In this document: positions 1 through 8,178 of the stretch, in pieces
Numbering within the stretch: the first letter of the stretch is position 1
How the letters are laid out: every line of letters starts with the position of its first letter
Assembly (NCBI GenBank): GCA_902800365.1
Contig: CADCEF010000006.1
Coordinates: 1 to 64,000 of the forward strand
Source: an uncultured Prevotella sp.
GTDB lineage: Bacteria; Bacteroidota; Bacteroidia; Bacteroidales; Bacteroidaceae
Direction of reading: 5' to 3'
DNA length: 64,000 bases
Made by a program: the position numbers and the translations under genes
Notes under the pieces: generated by a model
Databases searched by the model: none
What the model was told of the DNA's origin: nothing
The model's input: the letters and a program-made list of their open reading frames with translations, nothing else

Positions 1-176
1 AAACTTGCCATCATCAGAACAGAACCAGCTATAGCTCCATTAAGTCCGAACACATCGGTATAGAACTTCAGCTGGAATATCATCATCATCTGGAACACAA
101 GGTTTGCAGCGGCATCTCCTAACGAGTAGCCCACCTTTTCGCCTAATGACACCTGTTGCGATGTTAATTTATTCAT
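1..176 (-). CDS. GPH-family sugar:cation symporter (MFS), N-terminal fragment
   Basis: This is the first 58 codons of a leftward gene that runs off the left edge. The start is the ATG whose complement lies at 174-176. The N-terminus reads MNKLTSQQVSLGEKVGYSLG, followed by DAAANLVFQ and a hydrophobic first segment with FYTDVFG. This is the usual opening of glycoside-pentoside-hexuronide symporters, which import sugars or small oligosaccharides with Na+ or H+ across the inner membrane. The symporter at 2302-3693 starts in a similar way (IGYGSGDLAQNLIFQ), so two paralogous transporters flank the esterase gene. Only the first membrane helix is visible, so substrate and integrity cannot be judged. 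Confidence 0.8.
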   Translation of the reverse strand, partial: MNKLTSQQVSLGEKVGYSLGDAAANLVFQMMMIFQLKFYTDVFGLNGAIAGSVLMMAS

Positions 177-199
177 AACTGTTGAATGAAAAACTGCTG

Positions 200-207
200 C
201 AAAGGTA
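200..207 (-). promoter_or_regulatory. Bacteroidetes -7 box for the leftward symporter
   Basis: On the minus strand this reads TACCTTTG followed by CAGC. It fits the Bacteroidetes -7 consensus TAnnTTTG and lies 24 bp upstream of the ATG at 176. Confidence 0.6.
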
Positions 208-313
208 GTGAAAAAATGGCCATCCGACATTCTAAATTGTTACAGATGCTTTTCAAAATGTGTCATTGGACAAGAAAATGAACTATTTTGGCGATTTCAA
301 CGAAGTTTTTTGT

Positions 314-321
314 TACTTTTG
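314..321 (+). promoter_or_regulatory. Bacteroidetes -7 box for the esterase gene
   Basis: TACTTTTG matches TAnnTTTG. A possible -33 TTTG lies at 287-290. The box is 19 bp upstream of the ATG at 341. This placement supports 341 rather than an earlier in-frame ATG at 260, which would lie upstream of the transcription start. Confidence 0.6.
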
Positions 322-340
322 CAACGTCAAAACAACAATT

Positions 341-2290
341 ATGAAGAAAATACTATTTTTTTGCGCAACACTGTTTTGCCTATCTGCTGCCAAAGCCAAG
401 ATTACTATGCCCCAGCTTTTTCAATCGGGCATGGTGATGCAGCGCGGCAAAGCCATACCTGTTTGGGGTAAAGCTGACGCAGGCGAGACTGTTACCATAC
501 GATTCAACAAGAAAGAGTACACCACCAACGCCGACAGCGATGGCAGATGGAGAGTTGATCTGCCAAAAATGAAAGCCGGCGGCCCTTATCAAATGTCGAT
601 TAACGAATTGACATTTGATAATATCATGATTGGTGATGTATGGCTATTGTCAGGACAGTCAAACATCGACGTACATATTGAGCGTGTCTATCCGCAGTAC
701 ACTACTGAAATTGACAACTACGAGAACACCAACATACGCCTGTTCCGTGTACAGAACGAGACAAGCACCCATGGTGTAAAAGACGACATCCGCCCCACCA
801 GCATCAATTGGAAGCCACTTAACAAGCAGAATGCTTGGCCATTCTCGGCAGTTGGTTACTTCCTCGGCAAAAAGATGTTCGAGAAGAATAAGGTGGCTCA
901 GGGCATCATCGTCAACAGCTGGGGAGGTACACCTATTGAAGCTTGGATTAGCGAAGATTCTCTTAAGACCGACTATCCCATGCTGATAAAGAGAACACAA
1001 ATGTACCAGAACGACAACTACGTTCGCGCCCAGATGCAAGCCAATGGTGCAGCCAGTCAGCAATGGGATGCCATTCTGAACCAGAATGATCCTGGATATG
1101 CCGATGCAGCATGCGATGACAGCCAATGGGCCTCTATCAATCAGAACAACTGGATGTGGCGTGGTACAGGTAGCGTATGGCTCCGCCAACATATCATTAT
1201 AGATAAGGAACACGCAGGTAAGCCAGCCCGACTACTACTGGGCACCCTGTTCGACCAGGACATCACCTATCTTAATGGCAAGGAGATTGGTCACACTTAC
1301 TATCAGTATCCCCCACGCCGCTACGATATTCCTGAAGGTTTACTTCGTGAAGGCGATAATGTGATAGCTGTGAGATTCATCAACAAATACGGCGCAGTCC
1401 ATTTCATCCCCGAAAAGCCATATATGCTTTGTTTTGGCGATGACCGCCAGTCGCAGAACCCCATGCCAAAGGATGTAATTCCCCTTGGCGCACAGTGGAA
1501 GATGCGCGTTGGCACTGAGATGCCTCAATGCCCAAGCGGCGATGTGTCATTACAGAATCTGCCTACCACACTTTATAATGCAGTACTTTATCCCTTGGCA
1601 CCATACGCCATTAATGGTGTTGTGTGGTATCAGGGCGAATCGAATACAGGTAATCCTGCTCCATACGCAGACTATCTGAAAAAACTGATAGGATGCTGGC
1701 GCGACCGTTGGCAGGACCAGCAGATGCCATTCGTTGTTGTGCAGTTGGCCAACTACGATGGTCGTCAGCAGACAGCCTATCCACGTCCGATAACGCCACA
1801 GCCAGAGCCCGTTAACAGCGGTTGGGCACAACTGCGCGAAGCCCAGCGCACAGTAGCCAAGGCCGATACCAGAGCAGAATTGGCCGTTATCAACGACCTG
1901 GGCGAAACCGTCGACATACATCCCCTACGTAAAAAAGAGGTGGCCGAGCGTATCGCCCTGTGCTTCGACAAACTTATATATAATAATAAGGTGAAACTCT
2001 CGCCCGAGGTGGTTTCTGTTCATGTGAGTGATGCTTCTATTCAGCTCACACTCGACCAGCCCATACAGGAAGGCGACCTCTATACATTCGAGGTTTGCAA
2101 CAATGGCAGCGATAAGTATCAGAATGTACCTGCTATCGGCAAGGGTAATGTGATTACCATTCTTTGTCCTAACGCATCTCAGTCACCATACCTGAAAATA
2201 CGCTACGCTTGGAAGGACGACCCCAAGCAGGCCAACGTACGCTCGCTGAGCGGACTTCCAATGAGTTCTTTTGAAATGACAATTAAATAA
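341..2290 (+). CDS. Sialate O-acetylesterase family (SGNH hydrolase) with inserted jelly-roll domain
   Basis: This is a secreted or periplasmic carbohydrate acetylesterase of 649 aa. The start at 341 gives a clean signal peptide (MKKILFFCATLFCLSAAKA). SGNH blocks are visible: LSGQSN with the likely nucleophile Ser107, NSWGGTPIEAW, VWYQGESN, and DIHP with Asp525 and His527 completing the triad. Between the blocks, roughly residues 260-370, sits a beta-galactosidase-like jelly-roll segment (GTLFDQDITYLNGKEIG), a common insertion in this family. The symporter gene starts 11 bp downstream, so the two are probably co-transcribed and the enzyme probably de-acetylates the glycan whose sugars are then imported. 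The family name comes from sialic acid, but nothing here points to sialic acid. With GH51, GH127 and GH28 nearby, an acetylated plant hemicellulose or pectin is a more likely substrate (inference). Confidence 0.85.
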   Translation: MKKILFFCATLFCLSAAKAKITMPQLFQSGMVMQRGKAIPVWGKADAGETVTIRFNKKEYTTNADSDGRWRVDLPKMKAGGPYQMSINELTFDNIMIGDVWLLSGQSNIDVHIERVYPQYTTEIDNYENTNIRLFRVQNETSTHGVKDDIRPTSINWKPLNKQNAWPFSAVGYFLGKKMFEKNKVAQGIIVNSWGGTPIEAWISEDSLKTDYPMLIKRTQMYQNDNYVRAQMQANGAASQQWDAILNQNDPGYADAACDDSQWASINQNNWMWRGTGSVWLRQHIIIDKEHAGKPARLLLGTLFDQDITYLNGKEIGHTYYQYPPRRYDIPEGLLREGDNVIAVRFINKYGAVHFIPEKPYMLCFGDDRQSQNPMPKDVIPLGAQWKMRVGTEMPQCPSGDVSLQNLPTTLYNAVLYPLAPYAINGVVWYQGESNTGNPAPYADYLKKLIGCWRDRWQDQQMPFVVVQLANYDGRQQTAYPRPITPQPEPVNSGWAQLREAQRTVAKADTRAELAVINDLGETVDIHPLRKKEVAERIALCFDKLIYNNKVKLSPEVVSVHVSDASIQLTLDQPIQEGDLYTFEVCNNGSDKYQNVPAIGKGNVITILCPNASQSPYLKIRYAWKDDPKQANVRSLSGLPMSSFEMTIK

Positions 2291-2301
2291 AAATAAAAAT
2301 T

Positions 2302-3693
2302 ATGAGTACAACTAACGAAACCAAAGGCTTCTACAAGCTCTCATGGCTCCAGCGCATCGGTTACGGCTCGGGCGACTTGGCGCAGAATCTTATTTTCCAG
2401 ACGGTTGCATGTTATCTCATGCTTTACCTTACTACAGTTTTGAAGATTAATCCGGCATTTGTAAGCGGACTGATACTCTCTGTTCGACTGATTGACTGCT
2501 TCTGGAGTCCTGTTGTGGGCCGTTATATTGATAACCGCAACCCCAAATTGGGTAAATATCGTGCCTATCTGCTTTATGGTGGTATTCCTTTGACGGTTGC
2601 TGCCTGCCTGCTCATGCTGCCTCAGGCTGCTACCTGGTCGCCAACCATGAAGCTTATCTATGCCACCGTCAGCTATACCGTGCTCAGCATGATCTACTCG
2701 GTAGTCAACATCCCTTATGGCTCTATCATGGCCAGTATGACTCGCGACAATGACGAGGTGCTGAAACTTACATCTACCCGTATGGTATGTGCCAACATTG
2801 GTCAGATTGTGGTTCAGGCAGGTTTCCCCATCGGTTTGGCTATGGTTGCTCACACGATGATCGACTGGAATCAGGCTCTGTTCATGGCCATTGGTACTAT
2901 CCCTGCCTTCGTTATCCTGCCCTCTCTGCCTATGTTGAAGAGATGGTTGGGCAAGAAGGGCCTGTATTATCTGCTGCTCTCGATAGGTTTTATAGGCTTT
3001 GTCATCCTGTTCACTATCGGTAAGTTCTTCGATGTGGCAGCCCTTAACACCCTGGTGCAGACAGCAAAGGTAATGACAGGTGTTGGTCTGCTGGTAGGTT
3101 CGCTCATGTGGGCGCTGGTACCTGAGGTCATCACCGAGGCCGAGTATCGTACAGGCAACCGTCCTGCAGCTACCGTTAATGCCCTGGCAGGTGTAGCCTT
3201 CAAGGCAGGTTTCTCAATTGCCGGTTGGATTACTCCATTGGTAATGGGTATGATTGGTTTCGACCTTGCCAGCGAGGAGTCGGCTCTGCCTATCGATCCT
3301 AATGCCTGGTTTACAGTTACCTGCATATTTGCCATTGTCGGCTTTATACTGCTGCTTTACTGCTTCACAGGCTGTAAGGAGCGAATTGCCACCACACCTG
3401 AAAAACCCGTTACTTATGGCGAGATGTTTGCAGAGTTCAAGGCAAACAAGTGTCTGCAGCTGGTTCTCAGCATCTTTGTAACAGTATTCCTGGCTTCGTT
3501 CATCAGCGCACCTGTTAATGCTTATTACACTCACCTGGCAGAGTATTCTGAAACAGCTCAGAATGCCATTCTGGTGTTCACATGTATCATCCCAGCAGTT
3601 CTTCTGATTGTAGTGGCTTGCCTGATTTACAGGTATCCTCTTACTGACGAAAGACTTGATGAGATTAATCGTGAGATTGAAGCTCGCGGATAA
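2302..3693 (+). CDS. GPH-family sugar:cation symporter (MFS)
   Basis: A 463-aa integral inner-membrane transporter of the glycoside-pentoside-hexuronide group, with about twelve hydrophobic segments. The N-terminal GYGSGDLAQNLIFQ and the loop VGRYIDNRNPKLGKYRAYLL (the D-R-x-x-x-x-G-K-Y-R type motif after helix 2) identify the family. GTGNRPAATVNALAGVAFKAG-like sequence in the second half is also typical. It follows the esterase after 11 bp and probably imports the mono- or oligosaccharide released by that enzyme. The exact sugar cannot be read from sequence. Confidence 0.88.
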   Translation: MSTTNETKGFYKLSWLQRIGYGSGDLAQNLIFQTVACYLMLYLTTVLKINPAFVSGLILSVRLIDCFWSPVVGRYIDNRNPKLGKYRAYLLYGGIPLTVAACLLMLPQAATWSPTMKLIYATVSYTVLSMIYSVVNIPYGSIMASMTRDNDEVLKLTSTRMVCANIGQIVVQAGFPIGLAMVAHTMIDWNQALFMAIGTIPAFVILPSLPMLKRWLGKKGLYYLLLSIGFIGFVILFTIGKFFDVAALNTLVQTAKVMTGVGLLVGSLMWALVPEVITEAEYRTGNRPAATVNALAGVAFKAGFSIAGWITPLVMGMIGFDLASEESALPIDPNAWFTVTCIFAIVGFILLLYCFTGCKERIATTPEKPVTYGEMFAEFKANKCLQLVLSIFVTVFLASFISAPVNAYYTHLAEYSETAQNAILVFTCIIPAVLLIVVACLIYRYPLTDERLDEINREIEARG

Positions 3694-3753
3694 AAGAGCA
3701 GTGTTTTGCGTAACATTTTGATAGAATAACTTGCAAGTTCCAAACTTTTTCCG

Positions 3754-3761
3754 TATCTTTG
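3754..3761 (+). promoter_or_regulatory. Bacteroidetes -7 box for the phosphatase gene
   Basis: TATCTTTG followed by CCCAC, 29 bp upstream of the ATG at 3791. It indicates that the phosphatase, small protein and kinase form a transcription unit separate from the esterase-symporter pair. Confidence 0.6.
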
Positions 3762-3790
3762 CCCACAAGAAATAATAATCGGGCAGAAGA

Positions 3791-5854
3791 ATGAGCCAAA
3801 GAGCGATTAGACTACTAGCTTGTTTCACACTGGTTATCATGCTCATAGTAGCATGTGGAGAGCGGAAAGAGACAGGACTTAAAAAGAATACAGCCAACGG
3901 ATTAGTCCTTGATGCCTATAAGCAAAAGGACTATCCGTTGTTGTTGGCTATAGCCGATAGCCTAGGAAAAACTGGTGCTATAACAGAGGCCCAGTCTTAC
4001 TATTGGCGTGCCTATGCCAGCGATAAAATGAACAAAAAACGTGCTGCCGAGTATTATTGGAAGAAATCAGGCAGTGCTGTTACCGACTTCAGAAACGCAG
4101 AAGATGTAGAATACTATGCTAAGTCAGCCAGTCGTTTGGCAAACCTGAAGTATGTAAAAGGCGACTATGAAGGTGCTATGCAGTTTGCTATTCCCGTTGT
4201 TGAGAAGCTGGAAGAGCTTCATTGCGACACCACAAGCGACTACATCAACCTCCTGATATTCATTGGATGCAGTCAGACGCATTTCGCCAATACTGCCGAA
4301 AGCACCACCAATAACTTTGAGCGCGCTTACAACAAACATCTTGAACACATCAAGATTTCTCCAACTCAGGAGTCCTACAAATCTGCCATAGCCGGTATTG
4401 TAAATATTGCATACAACTACCTGACCATCCACAAATATGAAGAATCGCTCTATTGGTGCGACCGATACAAGGCCATGCTGGAAAAATATGCGCTTCTTTA
4501 TGCTACCGATCAAGACTATCTTGACAAGCAACGGGCCCGACAGAATATCTATCGTGCCACGGCTTTGGCCAAACTCGATCAACCACTTGATTCGTACATA
4601 GCCTATAAAGAATTCCTGAATTCAAAATTCAGCCAAAGTGTTGAAGGCATATACGATGAAGGCGAATATCTGATTGAGACCAAGAAATGGAATGAGGCTG
4701 CCGACTGCTTTAAGCATCTTAACAAGCTGATAAATCATTATCACTTGGAGTTTACATTCGACAACCTGCAGACGTTCCTGCTGAAGAAATACCAGGCAAA
4801 CCGTATGGCGGGCCGCAAAGATACTGCTTATGCTGTAAGCGCTTATATATGCGACTCGCTTAGTTCGGCCATCGACAGATACAAGCACGAGGACGCAGCC
4901 GAACTGGCCGCTATCTACGATACCCAGAAAAAAGAGACTCAGATAGCTGAACAAAAGGCATCCATACTGCGCGAACGCCAGATAGCAGGCATCGTTACTT
5001 TTATTCTGATTGTAGGTTTCTTCATTGTTTATACGCTTTACAAACAGAAGTCTACCTTGAAACTCACAAAAGCTCACGAGGAACTTAAAGAAGCCTATAA
5101 CCAGCTGGAAGAGACCACGTCGGCCAAAGAGCGTATCGAGAGCGAACTGCGCATTGCACGCCACATTCAGGAGTCTATTGTTCCAAGCGAGTTCCCACAA
5201 CGCACTGATCTTGAGCTTTATGCCTCGATGACACCTGCCAAGGAGGTAGGTGGCGACCTGTACGACTATCTCTTCATCGGCGACAACCTATGCTTCTGCG
5301 TTGGCGATGTATCAGGTAAGGGAGTGCCGGCAGCACTGTTCATGGCTCAGGTAATACGATTGTTCCGAGCTATGGCCAAGCGCAACTATACACCAGAAAA
5401 GATAGCTACAGAACTCAATGCGGAGTTGGTTGAGCACAACGACGACGGCATGTTTGTCACCATGTTCATCGGCATGGTCCATCTGCCAACAGGTAAACTC
5501 AACTTCTGTAATGCAGGCCACAACCCACCTGTTCTGGCCAATGGCAGCAAGAGCCAGTTCATACCGATGGAAGCCAATGCTCCCATCGGACTTTGGGAAG
5601 GACTGAAGTATACTGGCGAGGTGATTGAGGATATCCGTGGCCGACAGCTGTTTGTATATACCGACGGACTGAACGAGGCTGAGAACGACAAACAGGTTCA
5701 GTTTGGCGAAGAGCAACTGCTTGAAATTGTCAAGCGCACCAGCAAGATGAGTGCCCAGGATATGATAGAAACAATGAAGGGCGAGGTTAAACGCCATCGT
5801 CATGGAGCCGATCCTAACGACGACCTTACCATGCTCTGTCTGCACATAAAATAA
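3791..5854 (+). CDS. Lipoprotein TPR protein with cytoplasmic SpoIIE/PP2C phosphatase domain
   Basis: A 687-aa signalling protein. The N-terminus is a type II signal (lipobox ending at Cys22, IVACGER). Residues about 35-390 are helical TPR-like repeats. One membrane helix follows (about 398-417, GIVTFILIVGFFIVYTLY), then a coiled-coil linker and a C-terminal PP2C/SpoIIE (RsbU-type) phosphatase. Metal and catalytic motifs are intact: GGDLYDY, GDVSGKGVPAALFMA, NAGHNPP, YTDGLNEA and NDDLTM. The layout implies that a periplasmic sensor controls cytoplasmic Ser/Thr dephosphorylation. Known SpoIIE-type partners are anti-sigma-factor antagonists, but no such partner gene is nearby. Its ligand and target are unknown. 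The next gene starts 23 bp downstream. Confidence 0.88.
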   Translation: MSQRAIRLLACFTLVIMLIVACGERKETGLKKNTANGLVLDAYKQKDYPLLLAIADSLGKTGAITEAQSYYWRAYASDKMNKKRAAEYYWKKSGSAVTDFRNAEDVEYYAKSASRLANLKYVKGDYEGAMQFAIPVVEKLEELHCDTTSDYINLLIFIGCSQTHFANTAESTTNNFERAYNKHLEHIKISPTQESYKSAIAGIVNIAYNYLTIHKYEESLYWCDRYKAMLEKYALLYATDQDYLDKQRARQNIYRATALAKLDQPLDSYIAYKEFLNSKFSQSVEGIYDEGEYLIETKKWNEAADCFKHLNKLINHYHLEFTFDNLQTFLLKKYQANRMAGRKDTAYAVSAYICDSLSSAIDRYKHEDAAELAAIYDTQKKETQIAEQKASILRERQIAGIVTFILIVGFFIVYTLYKQKSTLKLTKAHEELKEAYNQLEETTSAKERIESELRIARHIQESIVPSEFPQRTDLELYASMTPAKEVGGDLYDYLFIGDNLCFCVGDVSGKGVPAALFMAQVIRLFRAMAKRNYTPEKIATELNAELVEHNDDGMFVTMFIGMVHLPTGKLNFCNAGHNPPVLANGSKSQFIPMEANAPIGLWEGLKYTGEVIEDIRGRQLFVYTDGLNEAENDKQVQFGEEQLLEIVKRTSKMSAQDMIETMKGEVKRHRHGADPNDDLTMLCLHIK

Positions 5855-5877
5855 ATACATTACTTTTATATAACTAT

Positions 5878-6417
5878 ATGATGAACATTAAACATCTCTT
5901 CCTGATGCTTATAATGGTCTTTACAGCAGTAACATCCAACGCACAGGAACTTATTAAGAACGGAGATTTTGAACTTAACCCCCGAGTAGAACAAGGCACA
6001 AGTGCCACCACAGGCTGGGACAGTCGCAAACCAGTAGTTGTAACACATGTCGACCCCATCAGTTCTGATAATCCCCACTATGCCGTCATCTGCTGCGACA
6101 CACTCTATAACGAGGGTGCTGATGGCGCAATAGATATGACCGACGGCACAAAATACGACCTCTCGATAGCGCTTAGAAACATCCCAGCCATCAAGGCAGA
6201 GAATCGCACCGAGGGCAATAAACTCATCATCATACAGCTTATCGATGAACAGTGCAAGCCCATTGCCGAGACCACCATCAGAGTTAAAGGTCAGGGTTGG
6301 CAGCAGTTCAATAAGCAGTTCACAGCCAGCGCCACATGCGCCAAGGCCAGACTGGCCATTATAGGCTTAGGCTGCGCCAAGATAGCCATCGACAATGTAA
6401 GTATCAAGAAACACTAA
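5878..6417 (+). CDS. Small secreted protein with carbohydrate-binding-like (NGDFE) fold
   Basis: A 179-aa exported protein of unknown function. The signal peptide is MNIKHLFLMLIMVFTAVTSNA with cleavage before QELIKNGDFE. Either ATG at 5878 or 5881 could be used. The NGDFE start and the ending ARLAIIGLGCAKIAIDNVSI resemble galactose-binding-like jelly rolls (CBM4/9 type), in which the first and last strands carry these signatures. It lies 23 bp after the phosphatase gene and 4 bp before the kinase gene, so it is probably co-transcribed. It has no catalytic motif, and a role in ligand binding at the cell surface is only a guess. Confidence 0.6.
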   Translation: MMNIKHLFLMLIMVFTAVTSNAQELIKNGDFELNPRVEQGTSATTGWDSRKPVVVTHVDPISSDNPHYAVICCDTLYNEGADGAIDMTDGTKYDLSIALRNIPAIKAENRTEGNKLIIIQLIDEQCKPIAETTIRVKGQGWQQFNKQFTASATCAKARLAIIGLGCAKIAIDNVSIKKH

Positions 6418-6421
6418 TGCC

Positions 6422-8101
6422 ATGTTACAAATTCGCTGCAAGAACAACAACGTCACAAAAAGTTTTCCAGAGGGCACATCGCTGGTAGATGTATATCAGG
6501 AGTTTGCTCCCGAACTGAATATGACCTACCCCGTCGTGTCGGCTAAGGTAAACAATGCCTCACAAGGCCTCAAGTTCCGCCTGTATCAGAATCGCGATGT
6601 TGAGTTTATCGATGCCCGCGATGGCTCAGGTCGCCGAGTATATGTACGCTCTCTGTGCTTTGTACTCTATAAGGCCTCGTGCGATATCTTCCCTGGCAGC
6701 AAACTGTTTATTGAGCACCCACTTTCAGGCGGCTACTACTGTAATTTCAAGAAGCGTGGCAACGAACCGCTTAGCGATGACGATGTTAATCGCATCTGCC
6801 AGCGAATGCAGGAGATAATAGATCAGGACATGCCTTTCCGACGCACCGAGGCCACTACCGAAGAGGCTGTACGCGTGTTCAGCGAGCGCGGATTCTCGGA
6901 TAAGGTCAAACTCATCGAGACCAGCGGACAGATATACACCGATTATTATATGCTTGGCGACACCGTCGACTATTACTACGGTCCGCTTGTGCCCTCAGCC
7001 GGATACCTGAAGGTTTGGGGACTTGAGCGCCTTTACGACGGACTGATGCTTCGTGTGCCCGATAAGAACAACCCGTTACAACTGTCAGAGCGTGTTGACA
7101 TGCCTCGCACCTTCGAAATGTTTGCCGAGAAGGTACGTTGGGACATCATTATGCGCCTCTCTAATGCAGGCGATGTTAACAAGGCCATACTCCGTGGCCA
7201 TGCCTCAGAGCTTATCCAGGTGAGTGAGGCCTTGCAGGAAAAGAAAATCGTAAAGATAGCCGAAGAGATCGACCGCCGATTCCACGACGAAGAGAATCCC
7301 ATCCGACTGGTACTCATCACAGGCCCCTCAAGTTCAGGTAAGTCCACCTTCTGCAAGCGTCTATCAGTACAGCTGCTGGCTTGCGGATTGCGCCCCTACT
7401 CGTTCTCTACCGACGATTACTTTGTAAATCGCGTCGACACCCCAAAGCTGCCTAACGGCCAGTACGATTTCGACAATATCGAGACCGTAGACTATAAACT
7501 GTTAGGCGAGCATCTTGAGCGTCTGATGAAGGGCGAGGTAGTAGAAGTGCCCGAGTACAATTTTGTTACCGGCAAGCGTGAGTGGAACGGCAAGAAGTTC
7601 AAGCTCAATAACGATAGCGTGCTCATCATCGAGGGTATCCATGCCTTGAATCCTCTGCTCACCAAGCAGATTCCCGACTCTAAAAAGTACAAGATCTATA
7701 TCTCTGCCCTTACCAGCATATCGCTCGACGACCACAACTGGATTCCTACGCAGGATAACCGTTTGCTTCGTCGCATTATCCGCGATTATAACAAGGGCGC
7801 CTTCACTGCCCGCGAGACCATCAGTCAGTGGAAGAGTGTTTGCGAGGCCGAGGACCAGTGGATATTCCCCTTCCAGGAGACGGCCGATGTCATGTTCAAT
7901 TCAGCGCTTAACATCGAGTTTGCCGTACTGCGCACCCATGCCGAGCTTATCCTGGCATCAGTACAGAAAAACTGTCCTGAGTATTCCGAGGCTCACCGCC
8001 TGCTGAAGTTCCTGCGCTACTTTATCCCCATCAGCGATAAAGAGATTCCTCCCACCAGCATCATGCGCGAATTCGTAGGCGGAAGTAGCTTCAAGTATTA
8101 A
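6422..8101 (+). CDS. TGS-type nucleoside (uridine-like) kinase
   Basis: A 559-aa cytoplasmic kinase. The N-terminus (about 1-60, MLQIRCKNNNVTKSFPEGTS) is a TGS/ubiquitin-like segment. A second domain related to the threonyl-tRNA synthetase additional domain follows (FIEHPLSGGYYC region). The C-terminal half is a phosphoribulokinase/uridine-kinase P-loop domain with the Walker A motif GPSSSGKST near residue 305 and STDDYFVNR just after. This architecture is known in Bacteroidetes and clostridia, annotated as nucleoside or uridine kinase, and is much longer than the roughly 210-aa Udk. It probably phosphorylates uridine/cytidine or a related nucleoside, but the substrate is unproven. A strong terminator follows at 8126-8164. 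Confidence 0.82.
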   Translation: MLQIRCKNNNVTKSFPEGTSLVDVYQEFAPELNMTYPVVSAKVNNASQGLKFRLYQNRDVEFIDARDGSGRRVYVRSLCFVLYKASCDIFPGSKLFIEHPLSGGYYCNFKKRGNEPLSDDDVNRICQRMQEIIDQDMPFRRTEATTEEAVRVFSERGFSDKVKLIETSGQIYTDYYMLGDTVDYYYGPLVPSAGYLKVWGLERLYDGLMLRVPDKNNPLQLSERVDMPRTFEMFAEKVRWDIIMRLSNAGDVNKAILRGHASELIQVSEALQEKKIVKIAEEIDRRFHDEENPIRLVLITGPSSSGKSTFCKRLSVQLLACGLRPYSFSTDDYFVNRVDTPKLPNGQYDFDNIETVDYKLLGEHLERLMKGEVVEVPEYNFVTGKREWNGKKFKLNNDSVLIIEGIHALNPLLTKQIPDSKKYKIYISALTSISLDDHNWIPTQDNRLLRRIIRDYNKGAFTARETISQWKSVCEAEDQWIFPFQETADVMFNSALNIEFAVLRTHAELILASVQKNCPEYSEAHRLLKFLRYFIPISDKEIPPTSIMREFVGGSSFKY

Positions 8102-8125
8102 CTTGATACACTTTTAAGCAAACAA

Positions 8126-8164
8126 AATAATACTCCCCCGCTATGATAGCGAGGGAGTATTATT
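8126..8164. terminator. Bidirectional terminator between the nucleoside kinase and GH51 genes
   Basis: A perfect 12-bp stem (8126-8137 with 8153-8164, AATAATACTCCC) continues, after one mismatch, into a further 5-bp stem (8139-8143 with 8147-8151) and a 3-nt loop. It is followed by TTTTATAT. It separates two convergent units. Confidence 0.85.
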
Positions 8165-8178
8165 TTATATGATGCTTA

